NCBI GenBank assembly: GCA_963741055.1
Contig: CAVUGU010000005.1
Span: 186,001-250,000 of the forward strand
Origin: Bog-756 sp963741055
GTDB lineage: Bacteria; Actinomycetota; Acidimicrobiia; Acidimicrobiales; RAAP-2
Direction: 5' to 3'
DNA: 64,000 nucleotides
A model generated the notes under the pieces. The model made no database searches. It had not been told where the DNA came from and was given only the letters and a program-made list of their open reading frames with translations. The translations under genes and the position numbers were made by a program. Each line of letters starts with the position of its first letter. Positions within the stretch are counted from its first letter, which is position 1. This document shows, piece by piece, positions 50,751 to 60,285 of the stretch.

Positions 50751-51389
50751 GTGCCGGTCGACCTGACCGAGCTGGTGGCTCCGCCGGGCTGCGCGGTGCT
50801 CACGATGGAGATCCAGCGGGGCGTGATCGGCGACCTCACCTCGTTCCCCGAGCTCGCGGCGGCCGCCGAGGAGGTCGGGGTGGTGGCGAACACGGCACGG
50901 CTGCTCGAGGCGGCCCGTTCGCGTGGAGTGGGCGTGGTCCACTGCACCGCCGAGTTCCGGTCCGACCGCGCCGGTTCGACCGCGAATTGCCAGCTCATCG
51001 CGGCGATGGTCCGCCGGCCCGAGCACCTGCTCGCCGGCACTCCCGCGACCGAGCTGGTCCCACCGTTGAAGGCCGAGCCCGGCGACCTCGTCTCCGCTCG
51101 GTTCCACGGGGTGTCCCCCTTCAGCGGTACCTCGCTCGATACCTGGCTGCGCAGCCTCGGGGTCCGCACGGTCGTCGCCACCGGCGTCTCGGTCAACCTC
51201 GGCGTGCTCGGGCTGGCCATCGAGGCGGTCAATCTCGGTTACCAGGTGGTCGTCCCACGCGACGCAGTGGCCGGGCTCCCTGCGTCCTACGCCGACGCTC
51301 TGCTCGCGAACACCTTCCCGCTCATCTCGACGCTGACCACGGTCGACGGGGTGATCCGCGCCTGGGAAGGCGCGCGGGAGGGCACCTGA
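50751..51389 (+). CDS. Isochorismatase-like protein without the catalytic cysteine
   Basis: 212-residue cysteine-hydrolase-fold protein. The fold is clear (VLTMEIQRGVIGD, GVGVVHCTAEFRSDRAGSTA, LGVRTVVATGVSVNLGVLGL, LGYQVVVPRDAVAG). Active hydrolases have Asp in DxQ and Cys near the end of the GVxxxxCV helix. Here these read MEIQ (Glu) and VNLGV (Gly), so classical isochorismatase or amidase chemistry is unlikely. It lies between the FadD19-like ligase and an LLM flavoprotein. GTG start 30 bases after the ligase stop. Confidence 0.82.
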   Translation: MPVDLTELVAPPGCAVLTMEIQRGVIGDLTSFPELAAAAEEVGVVANTARLLEAARSRGVGVVHCTAEFRSDRAGSTANCQLIAAMVRRPEHLLAGTPATELVPPLKAEPGDLVSARFHGVSPFSGTSLDTWLRSLGVRTVVATGVSVNLGVLGLAIEAVNLGYQVVVPRDAVAGLPASYADALLANTFPLISTLTTVDGVIRAWEGAREGT

Positions 51390-51414
51390 CCTCGATCTCG
51401 ACCTCGATCTCGAC

Positions 51415-52638
51415 CTAGAGCTTGCGCGTCCCGTCCAGCTGGATCATCGCGTTGGTCGGGACCTCCTCGACCTTGATATCCGGAACGGGGAAGTTGAGCG
51501 TCTTGTACTTCCGGACCGCGGTCTGCCGGTAGCGGTCGGTGGAGTGCAAGGGATCGGAGTCGAACTGCGGGATCACCTTGGTGCCGAAGACCTCGAGCAT
51601 CTCGAGCACCTCTTCGTGCTCGAAGGAATCCGAGGGGAGACCGAACACCAACTGGTCACAACCGACGCTCTGGTAGCGGCTGGCCTGCTCGGCGACCTCG
51701 TCGGGCTCACCACAGAGCAGCCAGCCCTCGGCGATCAGGTGGTCGAGCATCGCCTCGTCGGTGATGGTGTGGGGCCGCTCCGGCCAGACCGGTACACCCT
51801 CCGCGTGCGGAATGGTGTCGTGGTAGTTGCAGACGAGCGAGTAGAGGTACCCCCGGCCGCGTCGGAGTGCGACCTGACGTGCCCGCTTACGGTCGCTCAG
51901 GCAGATCACCGCGTTGGTCATCATGACGTTGTCGTTCTTGAATTGTCCGAGCGGCTCGGTGCAGTTGGCGATGCCCTCTTTGTACGCCTCGATCCGGCCC
52001 TTCAGGTTGTAGACCGGCTCGAAGTTGAACGCGATCGCCCCGATACCGAGCTCGCCGGCCTGGGTGAACGTGCTCGGATTCCCACAGCCGACCCAGATCG
52101 GCGGATGCCCCTGGCGCTGGTACGGCTTCGGAAGGATGTTGTGCGGGTACGGCACGGTGAAGTGCTCGCCCTCGTACATGTAGTCCTGCTCTTCCCACAT
52201 ACGGGGGATCTGGCGGATGACCTCGTTCCACTCGGACTTGGTGGAGTTCTTGTCGAGGATGTTGAACGACGCGATCTCGTGGCTGCCGGCCCCACGTCCG
52301 GTCCCCCACTCGAAACGGCCCTCGAAGAGGTGATCGAGCATGGCCACCCGCTCGGCACAGCGCACCGGGTGGTTGACCCGCGGCGAGAGGTTCATGATGC
52401 CGGTCCCGACGTGGATCCGGTCGGTGGCGTTGGCCAGGTAGCCCATGACGATCTCGGGGGCCGACATGTGGCTGTACTCGGTCAGGGAGTGGTGCTCGCC
52501 GATCCAGGCGTACTTCCAGTTGTGCTTGTCGGCCTCGACGACGTAGGCGATCTCCCGCCGCAGCATCTCGTGCTCGCACTCGGGGTCGTGGGCCGCCTGC
52601 CCCGGCAGGTAGCCGTTGATGAAGATCCCGAACTCCAT
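51415..52638 (-). CDS. LLM-class flavin-dependent oxidoreductase
   Basis: Luciferase-like TIM-barrel oxidoreductase of about 407 residues that uses FMN or F420. Motifs: EFGIFINGYLPGQ, KYAWIGEHHSLTEYS, RIHVGTGIMNLSPRVNHPVR, FEWGTGRGAGSHE and PPIWVGCGNPSTFTQAGELG. ATG 52638 has a good GAGGAGAC site upstream; GTG 52662 is an alternative. It is divergent from a FadD17-like ligase, and a KstR-like palindrome lies between. This suggests steroid-linked oxidation, possibly a monooxygenase, but the substrate is unknown. Confidence 0.9.
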   Translation of the reverse strand: MEFGIFINGYLPGQAAHDPECEHEMLRREIAYVVEADKHNWKYAWIGEHHSLTEYSHMSAPEIVMGYLANATDRIHVGTGIMNLSPRVNHPVRCAERVAMLDHLFEGRFEWGTGRGAGSHEIASFNILDKNSTKSEWNEVIRQIPRMWEEQDYMYEGEHFTVPYPHNILPKPYQRQGHPPIWVGCGNPSTFTQAGELGIGAIAFNFEPVYNLKGRIEAYKEGIANCTEPLGQFKNDNVMMTNAVICLSDRKRARQVALRRGRGYLYSLVCNYHDTIPHAEGVPVWPERPHTITDEAMLDHLIAEGWLLCGEPDEVAEQASRYQSVGCDQLVFGLPSDSFEHEEVLEMLEVFGTKVIPQFDSDPLHSTDRYRQTAVRKYKTLNFPVPDIKVEEVPTNAMIQLDGTRKL

Positions 52639-52714
52639 GCCGGCGGTCTCCTCTCGCGTCACGTCTCGACCCGCGCCTGGCGCCGTGTCACGCTAACACG
52701 GGAGTCTGATAAAT

Positions 52715-52728
52715 TGCAACGTGTTCCA
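52715..52728. promoter_or_regulatory. KstR-like operator between LLM and FadD17-like genes
   Basis: TGCAACGTGTTCCA matches the KstR consensus TnnAACnnGTTnnA at every fixed position. It sits in the 173-base divergent gap and could control both genes. Confidence 0.65.
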
Positions 52729-52811
52729 TATTTGTGCCTGGGAGCGGAGGTCAGAGGCCTCTGCGCAGGCCCTCTGACGGGTCCGTCGGTCCCGGCGGCC
52801 GGGGGTCCGTG

Positions 52812-54475
52812 ATGCCGACCATCGATCAGCTGCTCCGCAAGCAGGCCGGCAACCAACGGACCGGCCTCCGGTTCTCCGACCGCACCTGGACCCACGACGA
52901 GGTCCTCCGCGAGCAGGCGCGGCGAGCGGCTCTGCTCGGCTCGCTGCGTCGGCCCGGCCCCTTCCACGTCGCGCTGCTCCTCGACAACGTCCCCGAGTTC
53001 GTGTTCTGGCTCGGGGGCGCTGCGCTCGCCGGTGCGGTGATGGTCGGCGGGAATCCGACCCATCGGGGCGACGAACTGGCCCGCGACCTCTCCCACACCG
53101 AGTGCCAACTGCTCGTCACCGACGCGGCTCACCGGGCCCTCGTCGAAGGCCACGACCTCGGTCCGGCCCTGCCGCCCGGTCGGATCCTGGTGGTCGACGA
53201 CGTCGTGGGCGAGACGGACCCGGCGAGCGAGTACGGAGCGCGGCTGGCCGAAGTCGGGCGACGCCGAGCCACCCGACCCCGCCGAGACGTCGATCACCGA
53301 GGACAGCCTCGGGTACTTGCTGTTCACCTCCGGCACCTCGGGCGCGCCCAAGGCGTGCCTGTGCAGCCAGGGGCGGGTCGCCCGTATCGGCGAGACCATC
53401 GCCCAGATGTTCGAGCTCACTTCCGACGACGTCTGCTACCTCGCGATGCCCCTCTTCCACTCCAACGCGCTGATGGCAGGGTGGGCGCCCGCGCTCGCCG
53501 CAGGTGCCACCGCCGCGCTCCGCGACCGGTTCAGCGCGATCGCAGTTCCTCCCCGACGTGAGACGCTTCGGGGTCACCTACTTCAACTACGTCGGCAAGC
53601 CGCTCTCCTACGTGCTCGCCACTCCTGAACAACCGGACGACGCCGACAACACCCTCCGCCGCGCGTTCGGCAACGAGGCCGCCCCGGGCGACGTCGCCCG
53701 GTTCGCGGAACGATTCGGTTGCCCGGTGCAGGACGCCTACGGCTCGACCGAGGGGGGCGCGTCGGTGCAGCGGACCCCGGACACACCAGGGAACGCTCTC
53801 GGTCGCGCGCTCCCTGGCACCCTGATCCTCGATCCCGAGAGCGGCCTCGAGTGTCCGCGCGCTCGCTTCGACGAGCGGGGGCGGCTGCTCAATGCCGAGG
53901 AGGCCATCGGCGAGATGGTCTCCACCACCGGCGGGACCGGCTTCGAGGGGTACTGGCGCAATGCGGAGGCCGAGGAGGCAAGGGTCCGCAACGGCTGGTA
54001 CTGGACGGGTGACCTCGCCTATCGCGACGAGGACGACTTCTTCTACTTCGCCGGGCGCGACTACGACTGGCTCCGGGTCGACGGGGAGAACTTCGCCGCG
54101 GCCCCGGTCGAAGAAGTCCTCCAACGTCACTCCGACGTCCTGCTCGCGTCCGTCTACGCGGTGCCCGATCCGGTCGTCGGCGACCAGGTGATGGCGACGC
54201 TCCTCCTCCGCCCCGGCGCGGAATTCGACCCCGCAGGGTTCGCCTCGTTCCTCGCCGGCGAGGAGGACCTCGGGACCAAGTGGACCCCCCGCTTCGTGCG
54301 CATCGCTCCGGAGCTTCCCGAGACCGCCACGACGAAGGTGCTGAAGCGAGTGCTCCGGGCCGAGCGGTGGCGGTGCTCGGACCCGGTCTGGTGGCGACCC
54401 GAGAAGGGCGCGCCCTACCGCCGGCTCAGCTCCGAGGACGCCGACGCGCTCGACCGGGCGGTCGCTGGGCGCTGA
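52812..54475 (+). CDS. Acyl-CoA ligase, FadD17-like
   Basis: Adenylate-forming acyl-CoA ligase, about 555 residues, resembling actinobacterial FadD17/FadD1 (HVALLLDNVPEFVFWLGGAA, NPTHRGDELARDLSHTECQL). Phosphate loop LLFTSGTSGAPKACLC, A5-type DAYGSTEGGASVQ, hinge NGWYWTGDLAYRDEDDFFYF and FAGRDYDWLRVDGENFAAAP, final Lys in ETATTKVLKRVL. Frame slips near 53255 (before DSLGYLLFTSG) and near 53535 (before QFLPDVRRFGVTYF). ATG 52812. Adjacent to a KstR-like site, so a role in sterol catabolism is plausible. Confidence 0.86.
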
Positions 54476-55638
54476 TCACCCGACGGCGATCCCTTCCAAT
54501 CCGCTGTGACCCGGAAGCTCCGGGGAGACCGAGCCGGCAGCCAGCAGCGATCCGTTCGGCTGAATCGTGAAGACCTCCACCAAGTCGCTGCCGCCCGTCT
54601 CGACATAGAGCGCCGAGCCGTCCGGGCTCGCCACGAGATCGATCGGCCCGGCGTCCGTCGGGGTGGTGCTCACCAACTCGGGCACCCCGTGCGGATCGAT
54701 CGTGTAGGCAGTCACCGCTGCGCTCCCCGCGTTCGCACCGTAGAAGACCCCGCGCCAGGTGCCGGCCACCCAGCAGAGGGCGGTCAGGCCGTCGCTGACC
54801 GTTCCGAGCTCGGTCAGGTGGTCACCCGCGCCGAGCCGGTAGGTGGTCACGTTGCTCGTGCCGGCCTCGGTCACCACGAGGTCGCCGGCGCGGTCGAAGG
54901 TGAAACCGAATGGAACCGGCGTCGCGGACGGATTGATCGTCGGAGCACTCGACAGTCCGCCGGTCGGAGCAACGTCGAACACGTCGATGTCGCTCCCGTT
55001 GGCCTTGGTGGTCACGATCAGATGCCGGCCGTCGGGCGTGAAGCCGATCTGGCCCGGGGTGTTCAGGAAGGCCGGTGTGAGCGAAGGATTGAGCCCGAGC
55101 GACCTGCCACTACCTGGGATCGGTGTCAGCGTGTCCGCGTCGTAGCCCTGGACCGCGCCGTTGCCCCCGGCGTCGAGAACGTAGATGAGGTCGCCCCGGA
55201 CCGCGACGCCGACCGGTGTCGACCCTCCGGACGGCAGGACCCTCGCGAAGCCGAGATAGGGGCCGAACGTGCGGAAGACGGTGATCGAGTTGCTGCCGCC
55301 GTTCACTGCGACCAGGAGACCCTCGGTCGGGTCGTAAACCAGGCTCCCCTGCGACGCGAGCTTGTCCACCACCGAACCTGCGATCGAGATCCCATTCCCT
55401 CCCGTGGCGACCCGGGCGACCTCACGCAGCCCGGAGCCGGTCGGCAGGTACGACACCACCTGGTTGCCGCTCGGATCGTTGGTCTGCACGAAGACCGGGG
55501 ACCGACCGAACCATGGTCCATGGAACTGACCGGGAGGCGACGGGACTACGGGGTCGGCGCCCGAAGTGGCGGGCAGACAGAGTGCAGCTGCGAGCGCGGC
55601 GGCTCCAAAAGCGCGGCGGACAGAAGGCGTGCTCTCAT
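54476..55638 (-). CDS. Secreted beta-propeller (lactonase/YncE-like)
   Basis: About 387 residues. The N-terminus is a signal peptide: ATG 55638 after GAGGAGAT gives MRARLLSA; one slip near 55605 continues GAAALAAALCLPATSGADP with a likely cleavage after the small residues. The rest is a seven-bladed propeller with repeated segments such as NSITVFRTFGPYLGF, TPDGRHLIVTTKANGSDIDV, SNVTTYRLGAGDHLTELG and SPDGSALYVETGGSDLVEVF. Enzyme activity is unknown. Its stop lies 1 base from the ligase stop (convergent). Confidence 0.83.
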
Positions 55639-55780
55639 CGGATCTCCTCGAAGTCGGTTTCGACGTGTAACGCGCGGGGGGCCGACGCGGACGACTCTGG
55701 TGGTGTTCCCTCGCCGAGACCCCGCGCGCCCCTCTTGCGGCGACGACGCTCGCCCACGCGATCGCCCTACGCTTCGCGCG

Positions 55781-56371
55781 GTGGACGACGCGCACTTGAT
55801 CGAAGGAGCGCGCGCCGGGGACGAGCAGGCTTTCGTGAGGCTGGTAGAGCGATATCAGGGCCCACTGGTCCGCCTCGCGCGCGCCTACGTGCCGACCGAC
55901 GCGGTCGCCGAGGAGGCGGTGCAGGAGACCTGGATGGGCGTCGTCCGCGGGATCGACCGGTTCGAAGGCCGTTCGTCCTTCAAGACGTGGCTCTTCCGTA
56001 TCCTCGTCAACCGGGCCAGGTCCGCCGGAGCACGGGAGCCCCGCGACATCCCACTGGACCAACATGGGCGCTCCGTTCCGCCCGAACGCTTCGACGATCG
56101 TGGCGCGTGGGCGCATCCGATCGAACCCTGGGAACAGAGCGACGATCGCCTGGTCGCGGCCAGCTGGTCCAAGTCCCTCGTCGCCGCACTCGCACAACTG
56201 CCTCCCCGTCAGCGAGAGGTGGTCCTCCTCCGTGACGTCGAGGGTCTCGAGAGTGCGGAGGTCTGCGACGTCCTCGGGATCACCGAGGGGAACCAACGGG
56301 TCCTGCTCCACCGTGGGCGGAGCCGGCTTCGCGGCACGCTGGAGAACGAGCTCACCGAAAGGGGTGCGTGA
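55781..56371 (+). CDS. ECF-family RNA polymerase sigma factor
   Basis: 196-residue extracytoplasmic-function sigma factor. Sigma-2: LVERYQGPLVRLARAYVPTD, EEAVQETWMGVVRGIDRFEG and SFKTWLFRILVNRARS. Sigma-4: LAQLPPRQREVVLLRDVEGL and VLGITEGNQRVLLHRGRSRL. GTG 55781 gives the canonical VDDAHLIEGARAGDEQAFV start. The downstream anti-sigma gene overlaps its stop. Targets are unknown; the flanking secreted propeller and proline-rich membrane gene are candidates. Confidence 0.92.
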   Translation: MDDAHLIEGARAGDEQAFVRLVERYQGPLVRLARAYVPTDAVAEEAVQETWMGVVRGIDRFEGRSSFKTWLFRILVNRARSAGAREPRDIPLDQHGRSVPPERFDDRGAWAHPIEPWEQSDDRLVAASWSKSLVAALAQLPPRQREVVLLRDVEGLESAEVCDVLGITEGNQRVLLHRGRSRLRGTLENELTERGA

Positions 56372-56640
56372 CCGTGCTGTTGCGACGCCGTCACGACCTG
56401 GTCTGTCAGGAGATGGTCGAGCTGGTCACCGAGTACCTCGAGGGAACGCTCTCCCGCTCGGACCGCCGGCGGTTCGAGGCCCATCTCCGCCGATGCCCGA
56501 ACTGCACGGCCTACCTCGAGCAGATGCGAGCGACCATTCGGGCCATGGGCCGGCTCGAACCGGACGATCTTTCACCCGAAGCCCGCGAAGAGATGATCGC
56601 CCTGTACCGCGCGTGGCGCGACCAGGGTCTTCAGGGCTGA
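56368..56640 (+). CDS. Zinc-binding anti-sigma factor (ZAS)
   Basis: 90-residue partner of the upstream ECF sigma. The zinc-finger-type ZAS domain is HDLVCQEMVELVTEYLEGTL with FEAHLRRCPNCTAYLEQM (HxxxCxxC). There is no membrane segment, so it is a cytoplasmic anti-sigma. Starts at GTG 56368 inside the sigma stop (GTGA). Ends 10 bases inside the convergent membrane-protein gene. Confidence 0.9.
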   Translation: MTVLLRRRHDLVCQEMVELVTEYLEGTLSRSDRRRFEAHLRRCPNCTAYLEQMRATIRAMGRLEPDDLSPEAREEMIALYRAWRDQGLQG

Positions 56641-58958
56641 GTCGCCGGAAACGCCGTCGTGGTCGCCGCCGACCCGAGCGCGGCCTCGAGCCGAGTCGTC
56701 GTGGTGGTCACGTTGTTGAGCTCGAAAGCGAGGTTCGAGCTGGCCGCTGCCGAGAGGTACGAGGTGAGATCCGATCCCACCTGCGAGAGGCGGGTGAGCG
56801 TCGCCGAGGCCTGGCCCACCGCGGCCTGGACCTGAGTGACGTCAGCAGCGACATCGCTCGGATAGTCGATCGACGACACCGTGTTCGAGTAGCTCTGGAG
56901 CTCGGTGGCGAGGCGAGCATCGTTCGACTCGAAACACTGGGCGAGCGCCGCGGAATTTCCCGAAGAGCGGCAGTTCGTCAGCTGAGCATCGAACGTCCGC
57001 GCCTGTGCTCGAGGGTGGCGTACGCAGAGGCCGTCTGGTTGTCGGCGGCAGCCGCATTGGCTGCGGCATTCGCGCCGGAGAGAGCCGGGAACATGAACTC
57101 GAAGACGTACGCGAGCCCGCCCAGCACGAAGAAGACCACCACGAGCCGCTTCGCGGGTTCGGAGAGGATCAGACGCCAGCGTTCGTCCGGACCGCCCGAC
57201 GGACTTGCAACCCACTGCGGCGGCGGTGGCATCGAAGGAGGCGGTGGCGGCGGGACACTCGGGCCGGACCCGGCGAAGACCGCGCTCGCGCCCACCGAAG
57301 CCGGAGGTTGATCCGGCGCGGGGAGCGGAGGCAACCCGGGGATCGACGGGGGCCCGGAACCAGGCGCGTGCGACTGCGACTGCGACGGAGTGTCGAAGGT
57401 AGGGAGCGGGGACTGTACCGTCGGACCCGTCTGCATCGGGTAGGGCGAGGTCGGCGGCGGTGGGACTGCAAGTGGAGGCGCTGGAAGGTTCGTCGCGGGT
57501 GGTGGGGGCGGAGGCAGATTTGTCGCCGCTGGCTGTAGCGGTGGTGGCGGGAGGGTCGGGAGCGCTGACTCCATCGGCGCGGATGGAGACGGAGGCGGGT
57601 TCGTCGTCGGAAAGGGCGGCGGGGGCGGTTGCGTCACCTCTGTGGTCAGCATGAGGCGGAATGGGTGGAGTCGCCTGTGGGAACGGTGGCGGGCGGCAAA
57701 GTCGGCAGAGTCGACTCGAGGGTTGGTGGCTGTGGCGGTGCCACGTTTGTGGCCGGTGGCGGTGGCGGCGGAATGTCGGGAGTGTCGACTCCATGGCTGA
57801 CGCCGGAGGAGGTGGCGGCAATGTTCGCCACCGATGGTGGCGGCGGGATCTCCAATGACGGAAGTGGCATCGGGTCGGCGACGGCGGCAGGCGGTATCGG
57901 CGGTACCCCGTCGAGATTCGGCACTGCCGTGGGCGGAGATGCGCTCGGGGGCGGAGGCAACGGACTGCCTGCAGCGGGAAAATTCGACAGCGACTCAGGC
58001 CCCCAAGAAGCCGGCGGCGGTGGAGGGACACCCGGTGGCGGTGGAGGTGGCGGTGGCGGCGCGGTTTCGGTTGGAGGCGGTGGTGGGACACCCGGTGGCG
58101 GTGGAGGTGGCGGTGGCGCGCTTTCGGTTGGAGGCGGGGGCGCGCCGAGGGGTGGGGGCACTCCGAACGGTGAAGGCGGCGCGCCATATGTGGGCAGTGG
58201 CGCGCCATATGTGGGCAGGGCGGCACGCCGTACGGGGCCGGCGGCGCGCCGTACCCGCCGTGAGGGGACGGCGGCGCTCCGTAGGGGGAGGGTGCGCCAT
58301 AGGACGACGGTGGCGCGCCATACGGCGCCCGAGGAGGATCCCCGGCAAGGGCCGGTCCTCCGTCCCCCATCACTCCGGACGGCTGGAAGGTCGTGAGGAG
58401 GATGAAGTAACCCTCGAACCTGACGTAGTAGCGGATCGCCGCGGCCGCGGCTTCGAACATCCAGTCGGGGAGCGCACCCCGGACCAGGACCACCACCCAC
58501 ATCACGATCGAGAAGACAGCGAGCCCAAAGATGAGCACCGTCGAGGCGACGCTGGCCGGGAACGCGAGGAAGTACCGGAACAAGACCGCCCAGCGATTGT
58601 GAGGACCCGTCTCGACCCGCACGTCGACCGGGTAGTCCGGTGAAGAGTCGAGCGAGAACGGCGGGTACTCGTCGGTGAGGAGAAAGAGATACGCCTCGAC
58701 CCGTGCGAGCCACCGGAGAAATCCCGAAAGGAACTCCGCACAACCCTCGGGAACCGTGCCGGTGAACAGCGCCGCGAACCAGCTGATCACGAGCACCACG
58801 CTCGCGGCGAGGCCGACAAGGGCGACCACGATCAGCTGAGGGATCACCAGGATCAACCGGAACAGCACGGTGACCCGGTTCTGGTCCCTCGGTGTCCCGA
58901 ACGCGACCTCGATCGGAGCGGACGCTCCAGGCCCCGTCGTCGTCAGCATCGTCACCAC
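56631..58958 (-). CDS. DUF4389 membrane protein with long proline-rich region
   Basis: About 775 residues. N-terminal DUF4389 repeats: the first has FRLILVIPQLIVVALVGLAA and WFAALFTGTVPEGCAEFLSG, the second FRYFLAFPASVASTVLIFGL and VVVLVRGALPDWMFEA; two membrane segments each. Then a Gly-Ala-Pro-Pro-Tyr and poly-Pro stretch (about 57180-58320), a further membrane segment (RLVVVFFVLGGLAYVFEFMF) and a C-terminal coiled extracellular-type domain. At least three frame slips occur (near 58190, 57650 and 57000), all in or beside low-complexity DNA. The part after 57655 could be a separate gene starting MLTTEVTQPP. Function unknown. Confidence 0.7.
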   Translation of the reverse strand: MVTMLTTTGPGASAPIEVAFGTPRDQNRVTVLFRLILVIPQLIVVALVGLAASVVLVISWFAALFTGTVPEGCAEFLSGFLRWLARVEAYLFLLTDEYPPFSLDSSPDYPVDVRVETGPHNRWAVLFRYFLAFPASVASTVLIFGLAVFSIVMWVVVLVRGALPDWMFEAAAAAIRYYVRFEGYFILLTTFQPSGVMGDGGPALAGDPPRAPYGAPPSSYGAPSPYGAPPSPHGGYGAPPAPYGVPPCPHMARHCPHMARRLHRSECPHPSARPRLQPKARHRHLHRHRVSHHRLQPKPRRHRHLHRHRVSLHRRRLLGGLSRCRIFPLQAVRCLRPRAHLRPRQCRISTGYRRYRLPPSPTRCHFRHWRSRRHHRWRTLPPPPPASAMESTLPTFRRHRHRPQTWHRHSHQPSSRLCRLCRPPPFPQATPPIPPHADHRGDATAPAALSDDEPASVSIRADGVSAPDPPATTATASGDKSASAPTTRDEPSSASTCSPTAADLALPDADGSDGTVPAPYLRHSVAVAVARAWFRAPVDPRVASAPRAGSTSGFGGRERGLRRVRPECPAATASFDATAAAVGCKSVGRSGRTLASDPLRTREAARGGLLRAGRARVRLRVHVPGSLRRECRSQCGCRRQPDGLCVRHPRAQARTFDAQLTNCRSSGNSAALAQCFESNDARLATELQSYSNTVSSIDYPSDVAADVTQVQAAVGQASATLTRLSQVGSDLTSYLSAAASSNLAFELNNVTTTTTRLEAALGSAATTTAFPATQP

Positions 58959-59097
58959 GACGCTCCTTCAACCGTGTGAAACCGCCCGCCGTCGGCCATC
59001 GTTGCGGTCGCCCGGAACCTACCAGGAGGTTTGCACCGACCGTGGGATCCCGTCTGGCAAACCGGAGGGGTGGACGACTGGTCCGCCGAGCGTCAGT

Positions 59098-60285
59098 TCA
59101 ACGGGCGCTTCCGAGCACCAGCCCGCTGGTCGGTACGCCGGTGCCGGCGGTCACCAGCACGTGCTCGACGTCGGCAACCTGGTTGACCGAGCTCCCGCGA
59201 ACCTGGCGTACGCCTTCGGCGATCCCGTTCATCCCGTGGAGGTACGCCTCGCCGAGCTGCCCGCCGTGGGTATTGATGGGCAGGCTTCCGCCGAGCTCGA
59301 TGTTGCCGTCTCGCACGAACTCCTTTGCCTCACCCTTCTCGCAGAAGCCGAGCTCCTCGAGCTGGTAGAGGACGTAGGGAGTGAAGTGGTCGTAGAGCAC
59401 CGCGGTCTGGATGTCCGCGGGCCCGAGTCCGGAGCTCGCCCACAGCTGGCGCGCGACCGCCGCCATCTCGGGCAGTCCGCAGAGATCGTCGCTGTAGTAC
59501 GAGGTCATCATCTCCTGGCCGGGACCCGCACCCTGCGCCGCGGCCTCGATGACCACCGGTACCGAAGGAAGGTCGCGTGCACGCTCGAGCGAGGTGACGA
59601 CCAGCGCCTGGCCGCCGTCGGTCTCTTGGCAGCAGTCGAGGAGGTGGAGGGGCTCGACGATCCACCGAGACGCCTGGTGCTCCTCGAGGGTGATCGGCTT
59701 CTCGTAGAACCAGGCCCTGGGGTTGGTCGCCGCGTGCTTGCGGTCGGCCACCGCGACACGACCGAGATCCTCCGACGTCGCTCCGGTCACGTACAGATAT
59801 CTCTGCGCGGCCATGGCGACCCACTGGGCGGGTGTGAGCAGACCGAAGGGTGCGTACCACGCGAAGTTGGCGGTCTCGGCGTTCGGCACCGGGGGTCGGT
59901 TCTGCACACCGGCACCGAACCGGTTCCCCGAGCGCTCGTTGAAGGCCCGGTAGCAGACCACGACGTCCGCCACTCCCGCATCCACCGCCAGCGCGGCCTG
60001 TTGGATGGTGGCGCAGGCGGCACCGCCGCCGTAGTGGATGCGGCTGAAGAAGGACAGCTCCCCGATCCCGAGGCTGCGGGCGATCTCGATCTCCGGGTTG
60101 GTGTCCGCGCTGAAGGTGACCAACCCGTCGACCTCGGACGGCTCGATGCCGGCATCACGCAGCGCCAGGTCGACCGCTTCGGCTGCGAGCCGCAGCTCGC
60201 TCCTTCCGGACTCCTTCGAGAACTCGGTCGCACCGATGCCCGCGATCGCGGTCCGACCGACGTAGGAGTGCTGGGTCCGGCTCAT
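59098..60285 (-). CDS. ltp2: Steroid side-chain aldolase Ltp2 (thiolase-like lipid-transfer protein)
   Basis: SCP-x thiolase-fold protein of 395 residues, corresponding to mycobacterial Ltp2 (Rv3540c). Ltp2 is not a thiolase: with the DUF35 part of ChsH2 it retro-aldol cleaves 17-hydroxy-3-oxo-pregnene-20-carboxyl-CoA to a 17-keto steroid and propionyl-CoA. Motifs: IAGIGATEFSKESGRSELRL, SRIHYGGGAACATIQQAALA, AVLYDHFTPYVLYQLEELGF with a likely catalytic Tyr, and LPINTHGGQLGEAYLHGMNG. Last gene of the chs operon; ATG 60285 overlaps the chsH1 stop. Confidence 0.9.
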   Translation of the reverse strand: MSRTQHSYVGRTAIAGIGATEFSKESGRSELRLAAEAVDLALRDAGIEPSEVDGLVTFSADTNPEIEIARSLGIGELSFFSRIHYGGGAACATIQQAALAVDAGVADVVVCYRAFNERSGNRFGAGVQNRPPVPNAETANFAWYAPFGLLTPAQWVAMAAQRYLYVTGATSEDLGRVAVADRKHAATNPRAWFYEKPITLEEHQASRWIVEPLHLLDCCQETDGGQALVVTSLERARDLPSVPVVIEAAAQGAGPGQEMMTSYYSDDLCGLPEMAAVARQLWASSGLGPADIQTAVLYDHFTPYVLYQLEELGFCEKGEAKEFVRDGNIELGGSLPINTHGGQLGEAYLHGMNGIAEGVRQVRGSSVNQVADVEHVLVTAGTGVPTSGLVLGSAR

